This document shows positions 6,609 to 13,542 of a stretch of 33,170 nucleotides of DNA, piece after piece. The stretch covers positions 1-33,170 of the forward strand of contig JBNJGD010000017.1 of the NCBI GenBank assembly GCA_051747425.1. The letters run 5' to 3'. Both the position numbers and the translations under genes were made by a program. Numbering within the stretch: position 1 is the first letter of the stretch; each line of letters opens with the position of its first letter. This DNA is from HTCC5015 sp051747425 (GTDB lineage: Bacteria; Pseudomonadota; Gammaproteobacteria; HTCC5015). Under the pieces are notes generated by a model, which was not told the DNA's origin, did no database searches, and was given only the letters and a program-made list of their open reading frames with translations.

Positions 6609-7507
6609 GAGGATACCGGGTTGTCCTGAATGAACTGGTTAATGGCGCGAGCCAGGGCGGGACCACTGTCCTCCTGAAGAAAGTGTCCGCCGGGGAGGGT
6701 AATGTGTGCCTGACCCTGTGCCCCGGGGATGCGCTTTTGCAGGTATCGGTCGCCGCCGCGGGTAATTGGGTCACCGTCGCTGAAAGCGGTGAGAAGGGGC
6801 TTGCGCCAGCGCTTGAGCACCTCCCAGGCCTGGCGATTGGCTTCACTGGCTGGGTTGTCCGGGGTGGTGGGCACCAGTACCGGAAAGGCCCGGGTCCCGG
6901 CCTTGTAGGCCGGGCTGGGAAAGGGTGCGTCGTAGGCCCGGCGGATCTCTCCGTCAAAGGTCCGGGCGCTGCCCAGCTCGACGATGCGGGCGATGGGCAG
7001 CCAGGGCGTGTAGCGGGCAAAGTTTTGCCACAGCTTGAAAGCGGCGGGGATCTTTTCGTCACCAGTGGGCAGCATGCCGTTGGCGACCACGATGCGGTCA
7101 AAGCGCTCGGGCTGTTCGGCGGCCAGGCGCAGGCCGATCAGCGATCCCCAGTCCTGACAGACCAGGGTGATGTGGCGCAGATCCAGCTGGTTGAGGAAGC
7201 TGTGCATCCAGTCGACATGCAACTGATAGGAGTAGTCGCCGATATCCGCCGCCTTGTCGGATTTGCCGAAGCCGATCAGATCCGGCGCGATCACCCGGTG
7301 CCCTGCCTTGGCGCAAACCGGTATCATGTGGCGGTAGAGATAGGACCAGGACGGCTCACCGTGGAGCATCAGCACCACGCTGTCGTCGCTCTGTCCCTCG
7401 TCCACATAGTGCATCCTCAACAGCCCGTCGATCGTTACATAGTGGGGTAAAAACGGATAGCCGCGCAGGTTGGCAAAGCGGTTTTCGGGGGTGCGCAATA
7501 TTCTCAT
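6605..7507 (-). CDS. haloalkane dehalogenase (alpha/beta hydrolase)
   Basis: This 300-residue alpha/beta hydrolase resembles haloalkane dehalogenases of subfamily I (DhlA/DhmA-like). The start HYVDEG, the oxyanion segment HGEPSW at 49-54, the nucleophile Asp119 followed by the halide-binding Trp120 (CQDWG), the acid Asp246 (FSDGDPIT) and the base His275 (GGHFLQED) are all present. Trp160 or Trp169 in the cap could be the second halide ligand. Dehalogenases hydrolyse carbon-halogen bonds, but many relatives are uncharacterised and an epoxide or ester substrate cannot be excluded. It is the first gene of the overlapping trio and is divergent from the thioesterase gene with only 35 bases between the starts. 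Confidence 0.85.
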   Translation of the reverse strand: MRILRTPENRFANLRGYPFLPHYVTIDGLLRMHYVDEGQSDDSVVLMLHGEPSWSYLYRHMIPVCAKAGHRVIAPDLIGFGKSDKAADIGDYSYQLHVDWMHSFLNQLDLRHITLVCQDWGSLIGLRLAAEQPERFDRIVVANGMLPTGDEKIPAAFKLWQNFARYTPWLPIARIVELGSARTFDGEIRRAYDAPFPSPAYKAGTRAFPVLVPTTPDNPASEANRQAWEVLKRWRKPLLTAFSDGDPITRGGDRYLQKRIPGAQGQAHITLPGGHFLQEDSGPALARAINQFIQDNPVSS

Positions 7508-7542
7508 GGCGTTATTTTAATCGCTATACAGGCTTCGAATCC

Positions 7543-8028
7543 ATGAACATGACACGCTTTATCGGCAAGATCCAATTCCTCTCGCCAGAGAAAAAACTGG
7601 CTCTTTACCCACCCTTTCGCGCCATGGGGGTTCGCGTGCTCGAGTATCGGCGCGACCCCGTCGTGTTGCGTCTCAAGCTGCCCCTCAACTGGCGCAGCCG
7701 CAACTCCGGCGGCTCCATGTTTGGTGGCTGGCAGACCGCGCTGGCCGACCCCATTGCGCCCATGGCCTGCCTGATGGCTTTTGATGGCATTCATGTGTGG
7801 ACGCGCAAACTCGAGGTGGATTTTCGCCGACCCGGCAACAGCGACCTGGAGCTGCGCTTTGAGATGTCGCCGGCCCGGCGCGCCGAGATCGCCGCCGAGT
7901 TGGCCGAAAAAGGTCGCGCCGACCCGGTGTTTGAGTACGGCCTATTCCGCGCCGACGGCGAACTCTGTTCCCGGGTGCACTGCACGGTGGCGATTCGGCC
8001 CGAGGGCTATCGTCCCGGAAGTCGCTAG
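7543..8028 (+). CDS. DUF4442 hotdog-fold thioesterase-like protein
   Basis: The 161-residue protein matches the DUF4442 family of hotdog-fold proteins related to PaaI and YiiD thioesterases: YPPFRAMGVRV near 25, LPLNWRSRNSGGSMFGG near 50 and the VDFRRPG block near 92. Such proteins are thought to hydrolyse acyl-CoA thioesters, but the substrate is unknown. Start is ATG at 7543; another in-frame ATG lies two codons later and no clear ribosome-binding site decides between them. The stop codon is interlocked with that of tatC on the other strand (CTAG, 8025-8028). Confidence 0.8.
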   Translation: MNMTRFIGKIQFLSPEKKLALYPPFRAMGVRVLEYRRDPVVLRLKLPLNWRSRNSGGSMFGGWQTALADPIAPMACLMAFDGIHVWTRKLEVDFRRPGNSDLELRFEMSPARRAEIAAELAEKGRADPVFEYGLFRADGELCSRVHCTVAIRPEGYRPGSR

Positions 8029-8783
8029 CCCTCCTGGCCGGCTTTGCGCCGTTGGCGCAGCATCAGGCGGGAAAACAGAATGCCCAGCTCGTAGAGAGCC
8101 AGCATGGGGATGGCCAGCAGGGTCTGGGAGATCACATCGGGAGGTGTGAGCAGCATGGCGACGACAAACACGCCGATGATGACATAGGGCCGGTATTGGC
8201 TCAGTTGCTGTGGCGTGACGGCGCCGACCATGACCAGCAGCACGGTGGCCACGGGAATTTCGAAGGCCAGACCGAAGGCGAGGAAAAGGGCCAGGACAAA
8301 GTCCAGATAGCGGCCCAGATCCGTCATCACCGCCACGCTCTCGGGAGCCACTGACACGAAAAAGCCAAACACCAGGGGCAGCACGACGAAATAGGCAAAG
8401 GCGCTGCCGAGATAAAACAGTGCCGTGCTGGAGACGATCAGAGGCCAGGCCAAACGCTTTTCGTGGCGGTAAAGCCCCGGGGCGATAAAGGCCCAGATCT
8501 GGTAGAGCAGATAGGGCATGCTGATCAGCACGGCGAGAATAAAAGTGACTTTAAAGGGAATGAGAAAGGGGGAGGCGACATCGATGGCGATCATTGAGCT
8601 GCCCATGGGCAGTTGGGCCATCATCGGCGCGGCGAGATGATCGTAAATGGCCTCGCTGACGGGGATCAGGGGGGCAAACACCAGCAACACACAGAGGACC
8701 ATGCGCACCAGTCGCCCGCGCAGTTCGACCAGGTGGCCGACCAGGGAATTTTGCGGGTCGCCCTGTTCCGGTTCAGCGGCCAT
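8025..8783 (-). CDS. tatC: Sec-independent (Tat) translocase subunit TatC
   Basis: TatC is the six-span inner-membrane receptor for twin-arginine signal peptides. The 252-residue product has the N-terminal HLVELRGRL motif, several hydrophobic segments, and the conserved YQIWAFIAPGLYRHEK and LAFGLAFEIPV blocks. I take the ATG at 8783, which gives MAAEPEQGD and overlaps the end of tatB by 11 bases; upstream in-frame sequence is arginine-rich and non-conserved. It is the last gene of the his-tat run, and no terminator is visible beyond it. Confidence 0.95.
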   Translation of the reverse strand: MAAEPEQGDPQNSLVGHLVELRGRLVRMVLCVLLVFAPLIPVSEAIYDHLAAPMMAQLPMGSSMIAIDVASPFLIPFKVTFILAVLISMPYLLYQIWAFIAPGLYRHEKRLAWPLIVSSTALFYLGSAFAYFVVLPLVFGFFVSVAPESVAVMTDLGRYLDFVLALFLAFGLAFEIPVATVLLVMVGAVTPQQLSQYRPYVIIGVFVVAMLLTPPDVISQTLLAIPMLALYELGILFSRLMLRQRRKAGQEG

Positions 8784-9099
8784 GGTCGTCCTCGTCCGCC
8801 TCATTGGCCTCACCGCGGGTGTTGGCCTCGAGCCGCGCCGCCGCCTCGGCCTTGTCCTGGGTTTCATTCATCATGATGCGCAGGTTGTGCAGCTCCTGCT
8901 CCTGGCGGTGCAGGGTGTCGCGCAGCTCCGAGGTGTTAAATTCGCGCTCGAGCTCCTCGCGCACGCCGAGAGCCTTGGCCCGCAGCTTGCCGATCAGCCG
9001 GCCGGCTTTTTGCGCCACGGCGGGCAGGCGCTCGGGGCCGACCACCAGCAGCGTCACCACGCCGATCAGCATCAACTCCCAGAAGCCGATATCAAACAT
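8773..9099 (-). CDS. tatB: Tat translocase subunit TatB
   Basis: This 108-residue protein has the TatB pattern: an N-terminal membrane helix (MFDIGFWELMLIGVV), the hinge VGPERLP, an amphipathic helix, and a long charged, probably coiled-coil tail (about 45-105). With TatC it forms the signal-peptide receptor. Eight bases separate it from tatA, and its end overlaps tatC. Confidence 0.93.
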   Translation of the reverse strand: MFDIGFWELMLIGVVTLLVVGPERLPAVAQKAGRLIGKLRAKALGVREELEREFNTSELRDTLHRQEQELHNLRIMMNETQDKAEAAARLEANTRGEANEADEDDHGR

Positions 9100-9107
9100 G
9101 GCCGGGG

Positions 9108-9356
9108 CTAGTCGCGGCGCTGATCCGCGCCCTCTTTTTCGCCGGACTTGTCGCTCTGGGCAGTGTCGCCGTCGATCACGCGATTTTGTTGGCTTTCATC
9201 GCTTTTCTCTTCGCTTTCGCCGTCTTTCATGGCGTCCTTGAAGTTTTTCACCGCGCCGCCCACATCCGAGCCCGCATTGCGCAACTTTTTGGTGCCGAAG
9301 ATCAGGACGACCAGAGCCAGAATAATCAGTAATTGCCAGGGGCTGATGCCAAACAT
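9108..9356 (-). CDS. tatA: Tat translocase subunit TatA
   Basis: The 82-residue protein has the short TatA form: N-terminal helix MFGISPWQLLIILALVVLIFG, the FGTKKLR hinge, the amphipathic helix with KNFKDAMKDGE, then a polar acidic tail. TatA oligomerises to form the transport path for folded proteins. Its ATG lies two bases after the hisE stop codon, so tatABC is likely co-transcribed with his genes. Confidence 0.93.
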   Translation of the reverse strand: MFGISPWQLLIILALVVLIFGTKKLRNAGSDVGGAVKNFKDAMKDGESEEKSDESQQNRVIDGDTAQSDKSGEKEGADQRRD

Positions 9357-9358
9357 AG

Positions 9359-9700
9359 TTAACTCTCTTTGCGTGCGTTTTTTTCCGCGATGCCGGAGAG
9401 CCCGAAACGGCGCTCCAGTTCCTGGAGTATATCAGTGGATGACAGTCCCTGGTCGGCCAGCAGCACCAGCGTGTGAAACCACAGGTCGGCCATTTCGTAG
9501 ATCAGCTCGTCGCGCTGGCCGCCCTTGGCGGCAATCACCACTTCGGTGGCCTCCTCGCCGACCTTCTTGAGAATCTTGTCGAGGCCCTTGTGGTAGAGGC
9601 TGGCGACGTAGGAGGAGTCGGGGTCGGCGCCGCGGCGCTCGTCCAGCACGGTCTCGAGCTGGCGCAGCACGGCGCCGGCGTCGTAGTCAGGATTTGCCAT
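9359..9700 (-). CDS. hisE: phosphoribosyl-ATP pyrophosphatase
   Basis: HisE hydrolyses phosphoribosyl-ATP to phosphoribosyl-AMP in step two of histidine synthesis. The 113-residue product has the MazG-like helices with KVGEEATEVVIAAK and YEMADLWFHTLVLL, carrying the Glu/Asp metal ligands. The ATG at 9700 (MANPDYDAG) is preferred and overlaps the end of hisI by 14 bases. HisE and HisI are separate proteins here, unlike the fused enterobacterial form. Confidence 0.93.
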   Translation of the reverse strand: MANPDYDAGAVLRQLETVLDERRGADPDSSYVASLYHKGLDKILKKVGEEATEVVIAAKGGQRDELIYEMADLWFHTLVLLADQGLSSTDILQELERRFGLSGIAEKNARKES

Positions 9701-10082
9701 AGATGGCCTCCGGGTCTTTGACAACGGGCTCGACCACCTGCCACTCGCCATCGGTCAGGCGGTGGAAGAAGCAGTGCTCGCGGCCGGTGTGGCAGGCGAT
9801 GCCGCCGATCTGTTCGATCGACAGCAGGATGACGTCGCGATCGCAGTCGAGACGGATGTCGCGGACTTTCTGAGTGTGGCCCGAGCTCTCGCCCTTGTGC
9901 CACAGCTTCTGCCGCGAGCGCGAGTAGTACACGGCCTCGCCGATCTCGGCGGTTTTGGCCAGGGCCTCGCGGTTCATCCAGGCGAACATCATCACCTGTC
10001 CGCTGTCGGCGTCCTGGGCGATTACCGGTACCAGGCCGTCGTCGGTCCACTGGACCTGTTCGAGAAAGTCGGGTTGAGTCAT
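9687..10082 (-). CDS. hisI: phosphoribosyl-AMP cyclohydrolase
   Basis: HisI opens the adenine ring of phosphoribosyl-AMP. The 131-residue protein shows the family blocks MMFAWMNREAL, YYSRSRQKLWHKGESSGH, the Mg-binding DCDRD and the Zn cysteines in ACHTGREHCFF. The ATG overlaps the hisF stop by four bases. Confidence 0.95.
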   Translation of the reverse strand: MTQPDFLEQVQWTDDGLVPVIAQDADSGQVMMFAWMNREALAKTAEIGEAVYYSRSRQKLWHKGESSGHTQKVRDIRLDCDRDVILLSIEQIGGIACHTGREHCFFHRLTDGEWQVVEPVVKDPEAIYGKS

Positions 10083-10852
10083 AAGCGCATCTCGATGCCG
10101 GCCCCGGCCATGTGAGCCTTGGCCTCGGCGATGGTGTGCTCGCCAAAGTGGAAAATGCTGGCCGCCAGTACGGCGTCGGCGTGGCCGGCGAGCACGCCCT
10201 CGACCAGGTGGTCGAGATGGCCCACACCGCCCGAGGCGATCACCGGCACGGGCACGGCGTCGGCCACGGCGGCGGTCAGTTCCAAGTCGAAACCGGCCCT
10301 GGTGCCGTCCCGGTCCATGCTGGTGAGCAGGATTTCACCGGCGCCGCAGTCGGCCATTTTGGCCGCCCACTCGACGGCGTCGATGCCGGCGGACTTTCGG
10401 CCGCCGTGGGTAAAGACTTCCCAGCGCGGCGGCTCGCCCTCGGCGCTGACGCGCTTGGCGTCGATGGCCAGGACAATGCACTGGCTGCCGACCCGGTCGG
10501 TGGCCTCGCGGACCAGGTCCGGGTTGTGGATGGCGGCGGTGTTGATGGCAACTTTGTCGGCACCTGCGTTTAACATGCGCCGAATATCGTCGAATGTGCG
10601 TATTCCCCCGCCAACGGTCAGAGGGATAAAAACCTCCGAGGCCACCTGTTCGACCATCTCCACGGTGGTGGCGCGGTCGTCGGAGCTGGCGGTGATGTCG
10701 AGAAAGGTGATTTCGTCGGCGCCGGCGGCGTTGTAGCCCCGGGCGATTTCCACCGGGTCGCCGGCATCGCGGATATCGACGAAGTTGACGCCCTTGACCA
10801 CGCGGCCGGCGTCGACATCGAGACAGGGAATGATGCGTTTGGCCAGCCCCAT
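10079..10852 (-). CDS. hisF: imidazole glycerol phosphate synthase, cyclase subunit
   Basis: HisF is the TIM-barrel cyclase that uses ammonia from HisH to make imidazole glycerol phosphate and AICAR. Catalytic Asp12 (IIPCLDV) and Asp131 (LAIDAKR) are present, along with phosphate-binding TVGGGIR and the ASGGVG loop. The 257-residue length is typical. The ATG at 10852 shares one base with the hisA stop (TGATG); an upstream in-frame start would extend into hisA. Confidence 0.96.
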   Translation of the reverse strand: MGLAKRIIPCLDVDAGRVVKGVNFVDIRDAGDPVEIARGYNAAGADEITFLDITASSDDRATTVEMVEQVASEVFIPLTVGGGIRTFDDIRRMLNAGADKVAINTAAIHNPDLVREATDRVGSQCIVLAIDAKRVSAEGEPPRWEVFTHGGRKSAGIDAVEWAAKMADCGAGEILLTSMDRDGTRAGFDLELTAAVADAVPVPVIASGGVGHLDHLVEGVLAGHADAVLAASIFHFGEHTIAEAKAHMAGAGIEMRL

Positions 10853-11586
10853 CAGTCCTGCTCGTCGACCCACTGTTGGGCCTCGGCGAGGTCGACTTTG
10901 CCCTCGTAAATCGAGCGGCCCAGGATGGTGCCGGCGATGCCCTCACCGCTTTTGGCGTGCAGCGCCTTGATGTCGTCCATGCCGTTGACGCCGCCCGAGG
11001 CGATCACCGGGATGCGCACATTGGCGGCGAGTTTGGCGGTGGACTCCACATTGACGCCCTGCATCATGCCGTCGCGGCTGATGTCGGTGTAGATGATGGC
11101 CTCGACGCCGTCCTCCTCGAAGTGCTGTGCCATGTCGATGACATCGTGGCGGGACAGCTTGCTCCAGCCGTCGGTGGCGACCTTGCCGTTTTTGGCGTCG
11201 AGGCCGACGATGATGTGGCCCTGGTAGGCGAGGCAGAACTCCGAGACCAGGTGTGGCTCGCGCACGGCCTTGGAGCCGATGATCACATACTGAACGCCGG
11301 CGTCGAGGTAGGTCTCGATGGTGGCCTCGCTGCGGATGCCGCCACCGACCTGGACGGGCAGCTCGGGAAACTGTTCACAGATGGCATTCACCACATCGGC
11401 ATTGCGCGGTTCACCGGCAAAGGCACCGTCGAGATCCACCAGGTGCAGGCGCCGGGCGCCGGCGTCGACCCAGCGCCGGGCGACGGCCACGGGGTCGTCG
11501 GAGAATACGGTATCGTCCTCCATGCGCCCCTGGCGCAGGCGGACACATTTGCCTTCTTTGAGGTCGATTGCGGGTATAAGAAGCAT
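10852..11586 (-). CDS. hisA: ProFAR isomerase (HisA)
   Basis: HisA is the TIM-barrel isomerase that precedes the HisFH step. The 244-residue protein has catalytic Asp8 (IPAIDLKEG) and Asp130 (VGLDAKNG), the phosphate loops VGGGIRS and IASGGV, and a normal length. Six bases separate it from hisH. Confidence 0.96.
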   Translation of the reverse strand: MLLIPAIDLKEGKCVRLRQGRMEDDTVFSDDPVAVARRWVDAGARRLHLVDLDGAFAGEPRNADVVNAICEQFPELPVQVGGGIRSEATIETYLDAGVQYVIIGSKAVREPHLVSEFCLAYQGHIIVGLDAKNGKVATDGWSKLSRHDVIDMAQHFEEDGVEAIIYTDISRDGMMQGVNVESTAKLAANVRIPVIASGGVNGMDDIKALHAKSGEGIAGTILGRSIYEGKVDLAEAQQWVDEQD

Positions 11587-11592
11587 GCTGGT

Positions 11593-12237
11593 CTAGCCCT
11601 GGGTTGTTCCGTTCCAGTTGATAAAGTTTGTCAGGAGCTGGAGGCCGCAGTCGGCGCTCTTCTCCGGGTGGCACTGCACCGCAAACAGATTATCGCGACC
11701 CAGCGCCGAGGTGAAGTCCACGCCGTAGTGCGTGCTGCCGGTGATATCGCTGTTCTCGGCGCAGTCGACGAAGTAGCTGTGGACAAAGTAGAAGCGGCTG
11801 TCGTCGGCGATGCCCTGCCACAGGGGATGGTCCCGATGCTGGCTCACCTGATTCCAGCCCATGTGGGGGATTTTCAGACCGCTGCCGCGCTCGATGTGTT
11901 GGGCAAAGGACCGGACCTGGCCCGGAACCAAACCGAGGCAGTCGACGCCGCCGTTCTCGTCGCTGTGTTCGAGCAGCACCTGCATGCCCATGCAGATGCC
12001 GAGAAAGGGTTTCTCGCTGGCGGCCTTGCGCAGGGGCTCGATCAGTTGATGTTGCCGAAGGGCCGCCATACAGGCCGCCGCCGCGCCCTGACCGGGGAAG
12101 ATCACCCGGTCGGCGGCGTCGATCAGGTCGGCTCTGTCGGTCACATCAATGGAGGCATCCGGGGCGCAATGGGCCACCGCCCGCGCTACTGAGTGCAGGT
12201 TGCCCATGCCGTAGTCGATGATGGCGATGCGTTGCAT
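11593..12237 (-). CDS. hisH: imidazole glycerol phosphate synthase, glutaminase subunit
   Basis: HisH is a class I glutamine amidotransferase that supplies ammonia to HisF. The triad Cys82 (GICMGMQ), His190 and Glu192 (QCHPEKS) is intact in the 214-residue protein. The ATG shares one base with the hisB stop (TAATG). Confidence 0.96.
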   Translation of the reverse strand: MQRIAIIDYGMGNLHSVARAVAHCAPDASIDVTDRADLIDAADRVIFPGQGAAAACMAALRQHQLIEPLRKAASEKPFLGICMGMQVLLEHSDENGGVDCLGLVPGQVRSFAQHIERGSGLKIPHMGWNQVSQHRDHPLWQGIADDSRFYFVHSYFVDCAENSDITGSTHYGVDFTSALGRDNLFAVQCHPEKSADCGLQLLTNFINWNGTTQG

Positions 12238-12836
12238 TAGCCGCTCAGCGTGCCCTTGGTCGAGGGGGTAACGCCGCTCATGCGCGGGTCCATCTCCAGA
12301 GCCATGCGCAGGGCGCGGCCGAAGGCCTTGAACACCGTCTCGATGATGTGGTGGGTGTTAAAGCCCTCGAGGCTGTCGATGTGCAAGGTCACCTGGGCGT
12401 GATTGACGAAGCCCTGGAAGAACTCGTAGAACAGGTCGACATCGAAGTCGCCCACCCGGGCGCGGGGGAACTTCACCCGAAACTCCAGGCCGGGGCGGCC
12501 GGAGAAATCGATGACTACCCGCGACAGCGCCTCGTCCAGAGGGACATAGGCGTGACCGTAGCGGCGAATGCCCTTTTTGTCGCCGACGGCACGGGCAAAG
12601 GCCTGGCCCAGGGTGATGCCGATGTCCTCGACGGTGTGGTGGTCGTCGATGTGGGTATCGCCGGTGGCGCTGATGTCGATATCGATCAGTCCGTGGCGGG
12701 CGATCTGGTCCATCATGTGTTCGAGAAAGGGCACGCCGGTGTCAAAGGCGCCTTTGCCGGTGCCGTCGAGATTGATTTCGGCACGGATTTGCGTTTCCAG
12801 CGTATCGCGGCGGACATTGGCGGTGCGGTCAGCCAT
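12237..12836 (-). CDS. hisB: imidazoleglycerol-phosphate dehydratase
   Basis: HisB dehydrates imidazole glycerol phosphate. The 199-residue product has only the dehydratase part, with the metal-binding blocks EHMMDQIARHG, HIDDHHTVEDIG and a NTHHIIETVFKA block; the phosphatase domain of the enterobacterial fusion is absent. The ATG at 12836 begins MADRTANVRRDT and has a TGGAGA site upstream. It is the first gene of hisBHAFIE-tatABC. The leader has an 8-bp dyad but no clear promoter. Confidence 0.95.
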   Translation of the reverse strand: MADRTANVRRDTLETQIRAEINLDGTGKGAFDTGVPFLEHMMDQIARHGLIDIDISATGDTHIDDHHTVEDIGITLGQAFARAVGDKKGIRRYGHAYVPLDEALSRVVIDFSGRPGLEFRVKFPRARVGDFDVDLFYEFFQGFVNHAQVTLHIDSLEGFNTHHIIETVFKAFGRALRMALEMDPRMSGVTPSTKGTLSG

Positions 12837-12889
12837 GACATCTCCAAAAAAGGTCACTATGGGGGCGTAGGATACAACAAAGCGCCCGC

Positions 12890-12920
12890 GGCGTCGCCGT
12901 TTACAGTGATGTGCGACGCC
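12890..12920 (-). promoter_or_regulatory. 8-bp dyad upstream of hisB
   Basis: GGCGTCGC (12890-12897) and GCGACGCC (12913-12920) form a perfect inverted repeat with a 15-base spacer, 54 bases ahead of the hisB start. No T run follows, so it is not an obvious terminator. It could be an operator or an RNA leader hairpin; function unproven. Confidence 0.3.
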
Positions 12921-12954
12921 ATCCCCGAAATAACCGGGCCGGCCATTGGCGGGC

Positions 12955-12980
12955 AAAAAAAAGCGCCCCGCAGGGCGCTT
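12955..12980 (-). terminator. rho-independent terminator after the thrB-TRAP-barrel operon
   Basis: On the minus strand AAGCGCCC pairs with GGGCGCTT around a 4-base loop (stem arms at 12961-12968 and 12973-12980) and is followed by a T run (12960-12955). It lies 24 bases after the outer-membrane protein stop codon and insulates hisB from that operon. Confidence 0.92.
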
Positions 12981-13004
12981 TGGCATGTCGACTGTGCGTC
13001 GGGT

Positions 13005-13523
13005 TTAGAAGCCGAAGCCCAGAGTCAGGTAGTGAACATCGTCGCCATCGACATCGTACTGGGTCAGCTCGAGTTCGGTGCGGGCACCCAGGCTGAAGCC
13101 GACACCGGCACCGATGGAGGCGCCGGACTCGTCGTTTTTGCCGACGCCGTCAATATCGATTTCGGTTCGGGCGTAGCCGACGCGGCCGATGGCGTAGATT
13201 GGACCAATAGTGCGCGCTGAAATGTAGGCCCCGACGGTCTGTGCGGTGTAGTCGGTCGAGGCGGTGGTGCCAAGCGGGCCACTTGCCTCGACTTCACCGT
13301 CGGCCAGGGTCTGGCTGACCTCGAGCTCGGCGGCCAGGTCGACGGCGGCCAGGTCGAGAAACTCAACGCCGATCTGGGCGCTGACATTGCCCGCCGGGTC
13401 GAAACCGCTGATATCGGGGTTGTAGATGCCGCCTTTCACCCCGAGGATGATTTCGCCGAAGCTGGCGCCCACGGGGGCGGCTGCGAGGCCGAGTGCGGCA
13501 ATTGCCGTTGCGAGTTTTTTCAT
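13005..13523 (-). CDS. small outer-membrane beta-barrel protein
   Basis: The 172-residue product has a Sec signal peptide (MKKLATAIAALGLAAAPVGA), then alternating polar/hydrophobic strands and a C-terminal aromatic residue (LTLGFGF) typical of substrates of the BAM complex. It resembles the OmpA/OmpW-like or opacity-type 8-stranded barrel families, though I cannot assign a specific one. The ribosome-binding site AGGAGAGG is clear. It follows dctM by 19 bases and is followed by a terminator, so it is probably the last gene of the thrB operon. A role in passage of the TRAP substrate is possible but only inferred from position. Confidence 0.75.
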   Translation of the reverse strand: MKKLATAIAALGLAAAPVGASFGEIILGVKGGIYNPDISGFDPAGNVSAQIGVEFLDLAAVDLAAELEVSQTLADGEVEASGPLGTTASTDYTAQTVGAYISARTIGPIYAIGRVGYARTEIDIDGVGKNDESGASIGAGVGFSLGARTELELTQYDVDGDDVHYLTLGFGF

Positions 13524-13542
13524 AATCCTCTCCTGATGTGTA

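Noticed and set aside
5253..6629. A long plus-strand open frame of about 458 codons opposite the saccharopine-dehydrogenase-like gene
   Set aside because: The minus-strand frame has a clear Rossmann motif and fits between overlapping neighbours. The plus frame has low-complexity Gly/Ala/Val sequence typical of an antisense frame in GC-rich DNA.
10876..12192. A 438-codon plus-strand open frame opposite hisA and hisH
   Set aside because: It lies antisense to two certain histidine genes and has no family-like motif.
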